From Candidatus Gastranaerophilales bacterium (GTDB lineage Bacteria > Cyanobacteriota > Vampirovibrionia > Gastranaerophilales > Gastranaerophilaceae), in assembly GCA_944326425.1 (NCBI GenBank), contig CALVDX010000011.1, forward strand, positions 1 through 64,000: a stretch of 64,000 nt of DNA. Direction: 5' to 3'. Shown piece by piece: positions 25,632-34,857 of this stretch (position 1 is the stretch's first letter; every line of letters starts with the position of its first letter). The notes under the pieces were generated by a model. It saw nothing but the letters and a program-made list of their open reading frames with translations. It made no database searches and was not told the DNA's origin. Both the position numbers and the translations under genes were made by a program.

Positions 25632-25678
25632 GTAACTCTCTGATACTATGAAAAATCAAGTATCAGGGAGTTATTCTT
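25632..25678 (+). terminator. Intrinsic terminator after nusA
   Basis: AACTCTCTGATACT arm, an 11-nt loop, AGTATCAGGGAGTT arm (one G-U pair) and a short T-rich run. It ends the rimP-nusA operon before the opposing gene at 25688. Confidence 0.8.
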
Positions 25679-25687
25679 TGTACTGTA

Positions 25688-26557
25688 TTATTTGTTTATG
25701 AGTTTTTTTAATTCTGCCAATTTTTCGGATAATTGGTTTTGCAAATTTTTCTTCTGCTTTAATAATGAATTATACTCAGCTTCATAAGCTTTAATATCGC
25801 TTACAACTTTTTCCATCTCAAGACATAATAGTTTAAATTCCTTAATTTGCTCTTCATTTAAATCCAGATTTTCGGGTTTTATTTCGCCTATGGGCCGCTT
25901 GACTAATTTTTCAACCCTTTCCTGCAAGTCCTTTGCATAAGAGTTTAATGTTTCTTTTTTCTCAAGGATACGCGGCGCACGTTCTACAAAATCTGCAATA
26001 TTATTTTTCAGATACTCAATATCTTTTTCAAGAATCTGTATTTTTTCTTTACGGGTCAAAATCTGTTTGGAATTATACTCACTGAAACCTTTTGTACGTT
26101 TGTCGGAGGATATTTCTCTGAGTCTGCCGTTTTCTCTTACATACTCAATTTTATAAAAATCTACTTTGTCATTAATAGCTTTTCCTTCTGCATCGATATT
26201 TTTACCGGATAAAACCAATTCGCCGTCTTTGTATTTTCTGACATACTTTCCGCCCTCAGTTTTATATTCCAACACACCGGAAAAAGCTTTTCCCTGTGCA
26301 TCTTTTAACAATCCGGTACCTTTTTCAATAGTTAAATTTTTCTTACTAAGTAAAGAATCAAAACTAACCTTCCGCCCTCTTGAAAGAAGAATGCCTCCGG
26401 CAGCTATACCCGCAGCGGCAAGCGCCGCAAGCGATGCGTACAAAACAGCAGAATTATCACTTTGCTCCTTAGGACGTGTTATTTCCTGATTGTTTCGTAT
26501 TTGAGTATTGGGATTCGGTGTAAGTGTATTAGGGGATGCAATAGCAGATACAGGCAT
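25688..26557 (-). CDS. Lineage-specific single-pass membrane protein, paralogue of 5045-5560
   Basis: A 289-residue unknown. The N-terminal 38 residues are disordered (Asn/Pro/Thr-rich). A membrane helix covers about 39-60 (AVLYASLAALAAAGIAAGG), followed by RGRKVSF and a beta-rich region with FSGVLEYKTEGGKY and YKDGELV, as in the 5045 protein. Unlike that one it has a long C-terminal Lys/Glu/Leu coiled coil (about 155-289). GTTACA lies about 80 bp upstream. GGAG precedes the ATG. Probably a membrane-tethered scaffold; function unknown. Confidence 0.7.
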   Translation of the reverse strand: MPVSAIASPNTLTPNPNTQIRNNQEITRPKEQSDNSAVLYASLAALAAAGIAAGGILLSRGRKVSFDSLLSKKNLTIEKGTGLLKDAQGKAFSGVLEYKTEGGKYVRKYKDGELVLSGKNIDAEGKAINDKVDFYKIEYVRENGRLREISSDKRTKGFSEYNSKQILTRKEKIQILEKDIEYLKNNIADFVERAPRILEKKETLNSYAKDLQERVEKLVKRPIGEIKPENLDLNEEQIKEFKLLCLEMEKVVSDIKAYEAEYNSLLKQKKNLQNQLSEKLAELKKLINK

Positions 26558-26810
26558 AAAAAACTCCTTTCACTATGCCATAAAGAACGATAACAAATTT
26601 AAATTGCTCTTTTAATTAAAAAAAGAGTATAATTGTTACATAAGTTTACAATTAGTATGGAAGCTTCACCCCCGGGGATTAAATAATACTTAAATTCTTA
26701 ATAATTTTAAATATACACTTTAATCCAATCAGATTTTACTGTAAAATATAATTATTATATATATGGATTATGTGATAAAAGATTAGAGACTGTTAACTAA
26801 AGGGGCATAT

Positions 26811-27164
26811 TTGAAAGAGTTGTATTTTATTCTGGTATTTCTGGTTTTATCAACCCTATTTGCGGTTGCAATGCTTGCTGCCGGATTTATATGCCAGTAT
26901 AAGAAAAAAGATTTTATAAAAAATACTCCTTATGAGTGCGGGGTAAATCTGTTTTCCGATGCCAGGGCAAAATATGATATAAGATTTTTTAACTATGCTG
27001 TCCTTTTTCTTATCTTTGATGTGGAAACAATCTTTCTTTATCCGTTTGCAAAAAACTTTTCACAGCTCGGGTTACTAGCTGTCTTGGAAGGTCTGTTTTT
27101 CATCTTTATCCTTATTATTGCTCTGGTTTATATCATTAAGAAAAATGTTCTGAGGTTCCGATGA
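26811..27164 (+). CDS. nuoA: NADH-quinone oxidoreductase subunit A
   Basis: A 117-residue complex I membrane subunit with three helices and the conserved loop NTPYECGVNLFSDARAKYDIRFFNYAVLFLIFDVE, whose Cys lies near the quinone channel. It uses a TTG start, set by AAAGGGG 5 nt upstream; no ATG is available at that position. First gene of a ten-gene run. Its stop overlaps the nuoBC start (ATGA). The 250-bp region before it holds a TATAAT at 26747-26752 but no convincing -35. Confidence 0.93.
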   Translation: MKELYFILVFLVLSTLFAVAMLAAGFICQYKKKDFIKNTPYECGVNLFSDARAKYDIRFFNYAVLFLIFDVETIFLYPFAKNFSQLGLLAVLEGLFFIFILIIALVYIIKKNVLRFR

Positions 27165-28138
27165 ATATAATTGTGACAACAATTGATTTTATTCTAAACT
27201 GGAGCCGTGCAAATTCGCTCTGGCCGTTTACTTTTGCAACGTCCTGCTGCGGAATAGAATTAATGCAGACCACAGCAAGTAACAACGATATTGCACGCTT
27301 TGGCTCGGAAGTATTCAGGAACTCTCCGCGGCAGGCGGATTTATTGATTTGTGCAGGAACTATTAACCATAAAATGGCGCCGGTACTATTGAGACTTTAC
27401 CAGCAGATGGCAGAACCCAAATACGTTATTGCTATGGGTGCGTGTGCATGCGGAGGAGGAATGTTTTGTAATAATACTTATTCCGTAGTTAACGGTATTG
27501 ATAAAATTATTCCGGTGGATATTTATCTGCCAATGTGCCCGCCGCGCCCAGAAGCTCTTCTGGATGCAATTAGAAAACTGCAGAAAAAAATCAAAACAGA
27601 ATCAATTACAACAAGAAAAGAATTTGTAAATTCCCACAAATCAAACCTTACTGAGAAAGCAGAAATACTGGTTAAAGCACCGGATTTAAAAATCGTTAAA
27701 ACAGATAATTGTTATCTTGATTACGCATTAGAATTTGAATGCAAAGATTACTCACAAACTCCGTCAATCGAATATATTGTAGATTACGAAAGCGAACTGC
27801 TTAACAATCTGGCAAATCTGAAAGCTTCAGGATTCAACATGTTAACCTCTATAATTGCAACCGACTGGCAGGATTGTGTAGAACTCAATTACAGACTCTA
27901 TTCAACGTTCCAGAGCCGTTTCTTTGAGCATAAAATTTATGTAAAATCAGAAACTGACTCGGTTACAGGGATTTATCCAAGTGCTTATTTTGATGAGTGC
28001 GAAATATATGACATGTTTGGAATTACATTTAAGGGAAACCCGAATCTAAAAAGGCTGCTAAATCCAAAAAGCTGGATTGGACATCCTTTAAAAAAAGATT
28101 ACGTTCAATGTGATGAAAGGCTGGTCTGGAATGAGTAG
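27161..28138 (+). CDS. nuoBC: Fused NADH-quinone oxidoreductase subunits B and C
   Basis: A 325-residue fusion. Residues 1-145 are NuoB: the N2 cluster ligands appear as tandem C29-C30 (SCCGIE), C95 (GAC) and C126 (MCPPRPEA), with AGTINHKMAPVLLRLY between. After a 40-residue linker, about 185-325 are NuoC, ending in the canonical TGIYPSAYFDECEIYDMFGI and GHPLKKDYV. The reading frame is continuous with no frameshift signature. NuoCD and NuoBCD fusions are known; a separate NuoD downstream with B-C joined is less usual. Overlaps nuoA and nuoD. Confidence 0.93.
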   Translation: MNIIVTTIDFILNWSRANSLWPFTFATSCCGIELMQTTASNNDIARFGSEVFRNSPRQADLLICAGTINHKMAPVLLRLYQQMAEPKYVIAMGACACGGGMFCNNTYSVVNGIDKIIPVDIYLPMCPPRPEALLDAIRKLQKKIKTESITTRKEFVNSHKSNLTEKAEILVKAPDLKIVKTDNCYLDYALEFECKDYSQTPSIEYIVDYESELLNNLANLKASGFNMLTSIIATDWQDCVELNYRLYSTFQSRFFEHKIYVKSETDSVTGIYPSAYFDECEIYDMFGITFKGNPNLKRLLNPKSWIGHPLKKDYVQCDERLVWNE

Positions 28139-29216
28139 AATGAAACTTAATCTCGGGCCTCAGCACCCCTCTACACACGGAGTTTTAAGACTTATTCTTG
28201 ATGTTGACGGCGAAAAAATATCAGGATGTGAACCTGTAATCGGCTATCTGCACCGCGGAATGGAAAAAATGGCAGAAGGAATGACGTATCTGCAATATTT
28301 ACCGACAGTAGACAGAATTGATTATCTGAGCGGTTTCTTTAATTCTTTTGCTTATGTTTCCGCCGTCGAAAAATTATTAAAACTTGAAATTCCTGAACGC
28401 GCATCAATCATTAGAGTTTTGCTAATGGAATTAAACAGAATAGCCTCACACTTATTATGGCTCGGAACATATCTTCTTGACCTGGGAGCAGTATCACCCT
28501 TCTTTTACACCTTTAGAGAACGGGAGCTCATCCTAAACTACTTTGAGAAAATTTCAGGACAGCGTATGATGTACAATTATTTTGTATTTGGCGGGGTCAG
28601 GCATGATATCGAGTTTCTTAATGAAATTGCACCTATGGTAAAAACCATCGTTGAAAAACTTGGCGATTATGAAAAACTCCTGACTGACAACCCTATATTT
28701 ATTTCAAGGACAAAAAATACAGGTATTTTATCCCGCGAAGAAGCACTTGCATATTCTATTACGGGCCCTAACTTAAGAGCTTCAAATTCCCATCTGGACT
28801 TTCGTTCACAATCGGATTTATATAAGAATTTTGAATTTAAAATTGCAAAAGCCGATGAAGGAGATTGTTTTGCAAGATACAAAGTGAGACTTGATGAAAT
28901 CAGGGAATCATCAAAAATCATTTATCAGGCAGTAGATTTTTTAGCCGCAACAACCGGAGATGTTAATACCGGACTAAAACCGCTAAATCTTAAAATAGAT
29001 CATGGTGAAGCGTTTGCCGATGTAGAAACCCCGCGCGGATTAACGACCTGCTGTATAAAATCAGACGGAACCGACAAACCTTACCGTGTTAAATGGAGAA
29101 CAGGCTCATTTTATGCTGTTCAAATTTTGCCAAAACTGCTTATTGGAAACATGATTTCTGATGTAATGGCGATATACGGGTCGCTGGACGTTATGCTGCC
29201 GGAGGTAGACCGATGA
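28131..29216 (+). CDS. nuoD: NADH-quinone oxidoreductase subunit D
   Basis: About 361 residues of the 49-kDa complex I subunit, which lines the quinone pocket. It starts with LNLGPQHPSTHGVLRL, then CEPVIGYLHRGMEKMAE and YLQYLPTVDRIDYL, all canonical including the quinone-site His and Tyr. The C-terminus (LLIGNMISDVMAIYGSLDVMLPEVDR) is complete. The ATG at 28131 overlaps the nuoBC stop; a second ATG lies at 28140 and the far-upstream one at 28110 is unlikely. Overlaps nuoH by ATGA. Confidence 0.94.
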   Translation: MSRMKLNLGPQHPSTHGVLRLILDVDGEKISGCEPVIGYLHRGMEKMAEGMTYLQYLPTVDRIDYLSGFFNSFAYVSAVEKLLKLEIPERASIIRVLLMELNRIASHLLWLGTYLLDLGAVSPFFYTFRERELILNYFEKISGQRMMYNYFVFGGVRHDIEFLNEIAPMVKTIVEKLGDYEKLLTDNPIFISRTKNTGILSREEALAYSITGPNLRASNSHLDFRSQSDLYKNFEFKIAKADEGDCFARYKVRLDEIRESSKIIYQAVDFLAATTGDVNTGLKPLNLKIDHGEAFADVETPRGLTTCCIKSDGTDKPYRVKWRTGSFYAVQILPKLLIGNMISDVMAIYGSLDVMLPEVDR

Positions 29217-30307
29217 ACTATTTGTACTGTGCCTTTATAGAATTGCTTGCAAAATATAATTTTCCTGAAGGATTAGCTCTAATTATCTTCCCGCTGCTCC
29301 CGTTTTGTATCATTGCGGCTGGGCTCCTGATTATGGTTTTATTCCTTGTACTTGCAGAGCGTAAAATTTTGGGATTTGTAACCCAGAGGAAGGGCCCTAA
29401 CCGTGTCGGCTACTGGGGATTAATGCAAACCGTAGCAGATGCTTTTAAGCTCCTGTGTAAAGAAAATATCACACCTGCAGGTGCCGATAAATTCTTATTT
29501 ACGTTAGCTCCACTCATTGCTTTTATTCCTGTTATGCTTGTATGGGGGATACTGCCATACAACGCTGAATTTGATTTAATGTCTACACCTGCAAATTTAA
29601 TTTTTTACCTGTTTCTAGCGTTCATGCCCGTACTGGGAATATTCTTAGGCGGATGGGCAAGTAACAGCAAGTATTCAATAATAGGCAGTGTCCGTGCAAT
29701 AGCCCAGGCAATAAGCTATGAACTGCCCATAGCCTTTTCAGTGCTAGGAATAGTAGTTCTTGCTTCGTCTCTAAATCTTTCTCAAATAACACTGGCGCAA
29801 TCGTCTGTTTTCGGGCCCGCAAAATGGTTTGTTATACCTGCTTTCATCGGATTTATCGTTGTATTTGTATCTGTAATTGCGGAACTTAACAGATGCCCGT
29901 TTGACCTGCCGGAAGCAGAAAGTGAGCTTGTAGCAGGATACAATACCGAGTACTCGGGAATGAGGTTTGCATTATTTTATATTACGGAATATTCTATGAT
30001 GTTTGCCAATGCCGCATTCATCGTCGTCCTATTCCTTGGCGGGTACCTCTCTCCTTTTGGCGGGTATTTATCTAATATAATATTTGGAGACTCAATAGCT
30101 GCAAATATCCTTGTTTACTTTGAACAGACCTTCTGGTTTCTCTTAAAAACCTTTGTTATTCTGTTCTTATTTATACTGGTAAGAGCAACCTACCCGCGTC
30201 TCCAGTCCGATAAATTATTAAAATTCTCCTGGACTATTCTGTTACCGCTGTCTATTGTTAATTTATTTATTTGTATGCTTATAAAAACTATTGGAGGTGC
30301 GATGTGA
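29213..30307 (+). CDS. nuoH: NADH-quinone oxidoreductase subunit H
   Basis: A 364-residue membrane subunit with eight or nine helices, linking the hydrophilic arm to the proton-pumping modules. Signature: LAERKILGFVTQRKGPNRVGYWGLMQTVADAFKLLCKE, then GGWASNSKYSIIGSVRAIAQAISYELP and AELNRCPFDLPEAESELVAGYNTEYSGMRFA. Start ATG overlaps nuoD. The nuoI GTG lies 3 bp before its stop, following a GGAGG inside the nuoH 3' end. Confidence 0.95.
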   Translation: MNYLYCAFIELLAKYNFPEGLALIIFPLLPFCIIAAGLLIMVLFLVLAERKILGFVTQRKGPNRVGYWGLMQTVADAFKLLCKENITPAGADKFLFTLAPLIAFIPVMLVWGILPYNAEFDLMSTPANLIFYLFLAFMPVLGIFLGGWASNSKYSIIGSVRAIAQAISYELPIAFSVLGIVVLASSLNLSQITLAQSSVFGPAKWFVIPAFIGFIVVFVSVIAELNRCPFDLPEAESELVAGYNTEYSGMRFALFYITEYSMMFANAAFIVVLFLGGYLSPFGGYLSNIIFGDSIAANILVYFEQTFWFLLKTFVILFLFILVRATYPRLQSDKLLKFSWTILLPLSIVNLFICMLIKTIGGAM

Positions 30308-30696
30308 TTAAAATTCTAAAATCAATAAAAGCACTTCTTGAAGGTTTATTTACAGTAGTTAAACATTTATTCAAAAAATCTGTAACACTGCAATATCCGG
30401 AAGAACGTCCGGTTTTACCGGAAAGATTCAGGGGCGGGCATACGCTCAACGGGTGTATAGGCTGCGGAATCTGCCGGCAGGTTTGTCCGTGTAATGCTAT
30501 TACAATAAAAAAAGTTGAAAAGAAGGTCACATCTTATACAATTAATCTTCGTCAATGCATGTTCTGCGGCAATTGCCAGTATTATTGTCCGGTAGGCGCA
30601 ATTAAAATGGGAAATAATTTTGAACCGGCAACAGATTGCAATAACGATTTGCTCAAAGAACTTGTAACAAATAACGAAAGCGAGGCGGATAAATAA
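30304..30696 (+). CDS. nuoI: NADH-quinone oxidoreductase subunit I (2x4Fe-4S)
   Basis: About 130 residues from a GTG at 30304, chosen because GGAGG lies 6 nt before it; the ATG at 30271 is inside nuoH. Two ferredoxin motifs ligate clusters N6a and N6b: CIGCGICRQVCP and CMFCGNCQYYCP. The N-terminal 35 residues are the amphipathic membrane-associated helix. With no NuoEFG encoded here, this subunit is the likely entry point for electrons from a soluble carrier. Overlaps nuoJ (TAATG). Confidence 0.94.
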   Translation: MIKILKSIKALLEGLFTVVKHLFKKSVTLQYPEERPVLPERFRGGHTLNGCIGCGICRQVCPCNAITIKKVEKKVTSYTINLRQCMFCGNCQYYCPVGAIKMGNNFEPATDCNNDLLKELVTNNESEADK

Positions 30697-31202
30697 TGAC
30701 AACAGCTTTAATATTTTATCCTACAGCATTAATAATTATAATATTTTCTGTTCTCACAATTTTTTCTAAGAAAATTGTATATTCTCTAATATCTGCAATA
30801 GTAGTATTTATGGCTGCCGGTTTAATCTTTTATTTGCTCGGCGCGGAATATAACGCGGTAATACAATTAACTATTTACGGACTTGCTGTCCCTATACTGC
30901 TTGCAATGGCAATTATGTTTACAGACGTAAGAAATGAAAAAAACACAATTGTAACAGGTGCAAGAAAATTTGTAATAATTACGGCAGTACTTCTTATTGC
31001 TATGTCGGTTGTATATTTAACAGCTATTGCCATAAATCTTACAGCAATACCTATTTTTAGTGATGCAAACACAAACTTGAATTCTTTCAGAATATTTGAT
31101 GCAATAACAGATGGTTTCTTTACCTCATATCTTATTGCCTTTGAATTGTTTTCAATACTTTTACTTGCGGTAGTTGCGGGGGTGTCTGACAATGCTAAAT
31201 AA
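30696..31202 (+). CDS. nuoJ: NADH-quinone oxidoreductase subunit J
   Basis: A 168-residue membrane subunit with five helices, carrying the typical LGAEYNAVIQLTIYGLAVPILLAMAIMFTDV stretch around helix 3 (the pi-bulge region used in coupling). It overlaps nuoI by TAATG and nuoK by 11 bp. Confidence 0.9.
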   Translation: MTTALIFYPTALIIIIFSVLTIFSKKIVYSLISAIVVFMAAGLIFYLLGAEYNAVIQLTIYGLAVPILLAMAIMFTDVRNEKNTIVTGARKFVIITAVLLIAMSVVYLTAIAINLTAIPIFSDANTNLNSFRIFDAITDGFFTSYLIAFELFSILLLAVVAGVSDNAK

Positions 31203-31503
31203 TATAGGAATTTATCACTACTTAGTACTCGGACTTATCTTGTTTTTAACAGGATTGTGCGGAGTAGTTATTTCAAAAAACATTATCAAAATACTTATTT
31301 CTATCGAATTTATGCTTACGGCTGTTAACATAAATTTTACAACGTTCGGACTTTACTGCAAAAACCTTGCATTTGACGGTTATATATTTGCATTATTCTA
31401 CATTGCAGCAGGCGCAGTTGAACTGGCTATCGCCCTGTACATTTTTTATGCAATGTACAGGGAAAAACAAACTTCTAACATAGAGGATTATGGTGACGTA
31501 TGA
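31192..31503 (+). CDS. nuoK: NADH-quinone oxidoreductase subunit K
   Basis: About 103 residues with three helices; the conserved membrane Glu lie in KILISIEFMLTAVNINF and AVELAIALYIFY, both needed for proton transfer. The ATG at 31192 is preferred over an upstream in-frame start because it aligns with family length and follows GGGGGTGT. Overlaps nuoJ and nuoL (ATGA). Confidence 0.92.
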   Translation: MLNNIGIYHYLVLGLILFLTGLCGVVISKNIIKILISIEFMLTAVNINFTTFGLYCKNLAFDGYIFALFYIAAGAVELAIALYIFYAMYREKQTSNIEDYGDV

Positions 31504-33359
31504 GTGAATTTTTTACAGACAACTTAATCTGGGTAATACTATATCCGTTATGGGTATTCCTGTTAATCGGCACCGGCCGGCTGTTTGCAGTAAGAATGTC
31601 TAAAAAACTGCTTACGCTTATTACACTTACAGGTTCAGGGTTAGGAATCCTATTTTCCGGCGGCGCGCTTATAAATATACTCCAATCCGGGAGCAAAGAG
31701 TTCGTCTTTACATTTATAAAAATCCAGAACTTTCTTATCCAGCTTGGAGTTAATATTGATAAACTCTCTGCTGTTTACCTGCTTTTACTGTTTACAATAT
31801 CTTTCTTTATACAGCTTTACTCCTCCTCATATATGAGCAGAGAACCAAAGTATTACAGATATTTCGGATACTTAAACCTGTTTAATTTTGCAATGGGGCT
31901 TTTACTGGTTTCGCCAAACCTGTTTCAAATATATATAGGTTGGGAACTGGTAGGACTTGTTTCTTATCTGTTAATCGGATTCCAATATACAAACCCGCTT
32001 AAATCAACAGCTGCGGTCAAAGCTTTTATTATAAACAGAATAGGGGACACCGCACTTTTAACCGGTATTTTGTGCATAATCTATATTATGTGGACATATT
32101 CTGTATCGGAATTTGTTACTCTTGATTTTTCAGACTTTAATATAATATCTTCAATTGTTTACGCCCATACCAACAATTTTACCTTTACAATCTTATGCCT
32201 GCTGCTATTCACCGGTGTTATTGTAAAATCCGCACAATTCCCGTTCCATACATGGCTTCAGGAGGCAATGAAAGCACCCACTCCTGTAAGTGCTCTTATA
32301 CACTCGGCTACTATGGTTGCAGCGGGGGTATTTCTTACAATAAGATTGCTTCCGCTATTAACATTATCCAAGGAAATACTTATTTTTATAGTAATTTTAG
32401 GAATGTTTACGGCACTATTTTGTTCTTTGTGTGCAATCTGTCAGAACAATGTCAAATCAGTACTTGCATATTCTACATCCGCAAACCTTGGATTAATGAT
32501 AGCGGCCGTAGGATTTGGCAATATAGATTTAGCTGTTATATACCTGATAGTCCATGGTTTTATTAAAGCAGCTTTATTTCTCAGCTACGGAATGACAAAT
32601 AATGAATATACAGATGATACGGGGACTACCCTGCCGCCGTCTTTTATAATCGCATCATTTGCACTTGCAGGACTTGCATTTGCCGGTTTAAACTGCAAAG
32701 AATTATTTTTTGAAACCTTTAAACAAAATACATTTTTAAGAATTGAATTTCTTTTAACTGCATTTATGTGCGCTGTTTATATTTTCAAATTATGCTGCAA
32801 ATACCCTCTTGCAAAAGGAAAACGCCCGCATGCCAGAGAACAGATTTCTGTATGGGTATTTCTTTTGATTATAACAGCAGGAACGTTTGCAGTTTATGGC
32901 TCACAGCTCGGATTCCCGTTCTGGACGGCTTTTGCAGGAGCATTAACCGCCATTATTATAAGTATAAAAGCAAAAGAATGCAAAGAAGGAAAAATTACGC
33001 AAATATGCAGTGAAGGTTTCTTTATAGACAAATTTTATTCCCGTTATATTTATTCCTGTTACGGGAAAATCACGGATATCGCAAATAAAATCGAATTATA
33101 TATTTCAAATAACAAATTTCTGGTTTCATTTGTCAAAGCAGCCGTATTTATTGCCGGGAATATCGAAAAATACATTTTGGATGCAGCGGTTAATTTGTGT
33201 GCTATTTGCACTAAATTTGCCTCCAGAGAATTAGAACACGCGCAAACAAGGAATATACAAACTTATATTGCATACGGTGTACTAATTGCAGGAATTATTT
33301 TTACGGCTATACTATTAACTTATGCACTTGTAATAAACAGTTTAGGAGGGATAGGATAA
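31500..33359 (+). CDS. nuoL: NADH-quinone oxidoreductase subunit L
   Basis: A 619-residue antiporter-like subunit, the distal proton pump with the long lateral helix. Key residues are visible: WELVGLVSYLLIGF (TM5 Glu), KSAQFPFHTWLQEAMKAPTPVSALIHSATMVAAG (TM7 Lys), and NNVKSVLAYSTSANLGLM. The C-terminal extension ends with a hydrophobic helix as expected. It ends one base before nuoM begins. Confidence 0.95.
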   Translation: MSEFFTDNLIWVILYPLWVFLLIGTGRLFAVRMSKKLLTLITLTGSGLGILFSGGALINILQSGSKEFVFTFIKIQNFLIQLGVNIDKLSAVYLLLLFTISFFIQLYSSSYMSREPKYYRYFGYLNLFNFAMGLLLVSPNLFQIYIGWELVGLVSYLLIGFQYTNPLKSTAAVKAFIINRIGDTALLTGILCIIYIMWTYSVSEFVTLDFSDFNIISSIVYAHTNNFTFTILCLLLFTGVIVKSAQFPFHTWLQEAMKAPTPVSALIHSATMVAAGVFLTIRLLPLLTLSKEILIFIVILGMFTALFCSLCAICQNNVKSVLAYSTSANLGLMIAAVGFGNIDLAVIYLIVHGFIKAALFLSYGMTNNEYTDDTGTTLPPSFIIASFALAGLAFAGLNCKELFFETFKQNTFLRIEFLLTAFMCAVYIFKLCCKYPLAKGKRPHAREQISVWVFLLIITAGTFAVYGSQLGFPFWTAFAGALTAIIISIKAKECKEGKITQICSEGFFIDKFYSRYIYSCYGKITDIANKIELYISNNKFLVSFVKAAVFIAGNIEKYILDAAVNLCAICTKFASRELEHAQTRNIQTYIAYGVLIAGIIFTAILLTYALVINSLGGIG

Positions 33360-33360
33360 A

Positions 33361-34857
33361 ATGTTTGATTTTAGTAATATATTATCTTTACCGGTTTTAG
33401 TATTTTTACCGCTGGTGTTTGGTATTATAATATTAATGCCGTTTTTCCCGAACAATGACATACTCATAAGAAGGTTTGCAAAAGGATGTATTATTTTCCA
33501 TTTTATATACGCTCTTCTATTCTGGATATTTTATAACAATGGTTTTATAAGCCTGTATGCACCGGATTGGATAAAAACATTAGGTATAAGTTTCGGTTTT
33601 GCAATGGATGAACTTGCGCTTGTTTTTACACTTCTGACAACAATAGTTTTTACCCTTGCAGGAATAGCAAGCAAACTTCACATTAGACACGGACAAAGAT
33701 ACTATTACGCTTTATTACTGTTTTTTGAAACCACAATACTCGGTATATTTAATGCCTCTGATATTTTTACATTTTTCCTTTTCTGGGAATTAGAACTTAT
33801 CCCTGCATATTTTCTTATTGCTTACTGGGGCGAAGGAGGGAATGCAAAAAAATCAGCAATGAAGTTTATTTTATATACCTTCCTTGGTAGTTTATTTATG
33901 CTCTCAGGGCTTATATTACTTCATTACTTTAATTTCCTTGCAACAAACACTCTTAACGGACAAATAGGATTATACAACCTTGATAAGGTAAGTCCGGAGT
34001 TGCAGGTATTAATCTCAGTATTGCTTCTAATCGGCTTTGGGGTAAAACTGCCTATTGTACCAATACATACATGGCTGCCGGATGCGCACACTGACGCGGC
34101 TACACCAATAAGCATGATTCTTGCGGGGATTCTTCTTAAAACAGGCGCCTACGCAATTATAAGATTTAACCTTCAAACTCTGCCTGAAGGATTTAAGTAT
34201 ATTGCCCCGGTTTTAGCAGTATTTGCACTTATAAATATTATTTATACAGCTCTTGTCGCTTATGCTCAAACTGATATTAAAAGAATTGTTGCATATTCAA
34301 GCATTTCTAATATGGGCCTTATTTTACTCGGCATTTGCTCTATGAATATTATCGGGCTCTCCGGTGCAGTATTCCATTCTGTTGCTCACGGGTTAATAAC
34401 TGCAGGGTTGTTTGCCGTATGCGGAATTGTGCTTCTAAGGTGCAGGGAACGCAACATAAACAAACTTGGCGGAATCGCAGCAAAGATGCCAAGATTGTTT
34501 GGATTTGCAACTGTGATAATACTTGCATCAATAGGATTACCATCTCTTGCCGGATTTGTAGGAGAAGTAATTTCAATAACCGGCGCACTCGCTTCAGAAT
34601 TGAACGATTATACTAAATTTACAGCGTTATTTGCTCTGCCGGTGCTTATACTTAGTTCTTGTTATATGCTCAAATTCCTCCACAAAGGATTTTTCGGAGA
34701 AGAAGGAGAATGTAAACCTGCAGCAGATATTGCAAACCATGAATTTGTTATTCTGGTTTCTATTGTTGTATTACTTTTCATTCTGGGATGTTTCCCCGCT
34801 TCAATACTTGATATCATACAAAATATAAGTGTAACAAACGGAGCTGTTGTATGGTAA
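33361..34857 (+). CDS. nuoM: NADH-quinone oxidoreductase subunit M
   Basis: A 498-residue antiporter-like subunit with about 14 helices. Markers: FFLFWELELIPAYFLIAYWG (TM5 Glu), GFGVKLPIVPIHTWLPDAHTDAATPISMILAGILLKTGAYA (TM7 Lys), TDIKRIVAYSSISNMGLI, and HSVAHGL. Complete and normal length. Overlaps nuoN by 7 bp. Confidence 0.95.
   Translation: MFDFSNILSLPVLVFLPLVFGIIILMPFFPNNDILIRRFAKGCIIFHFIYALLFWIFYNNGFISLYAPDWIKTLGISFGFAMDELALVFTLLTTIVFTLAGIASKLHIRHGQRYYYALLLFFETTILGIFNASDIFTFFLFWELELIPAYFLIAYWGEGGNAKKSAMKFILYTFLGSLFMLSGLILLHYFNFLATNTLNGQIGLYNLDKVSPELQVLISVLLLIGFGVKLPIVPIHTWLPDAHTDAATPISMILAGILLKTGAYAIIRFNLQTLPEGFKYIAPVLAVFALINIIYTALVAYAQTDIKRIVAYSSISNMGLILLGICSMNIIGLSGAVFHSVAHGLITAGLFAVCGIVLLRCRERNINKLGGIAAKMPRLFGFATVIILASIGLPSLAGFVGEVISITGALASELNDYTKFTALFALPVLILSSCYMLKFLHKGFFGEEGECKPAADIANHEFVILVSIVVLLFILGCFPASILDIIQNISVTNGAVVW

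Noticed and set aside
26608-26628. CTCTTTT-N7-AAAAGAG hairpin as a terminator
   Set aside because: AT-rich stem of low stability with no gene ending before it on either strand; likely chance in A/T-rich DNA.
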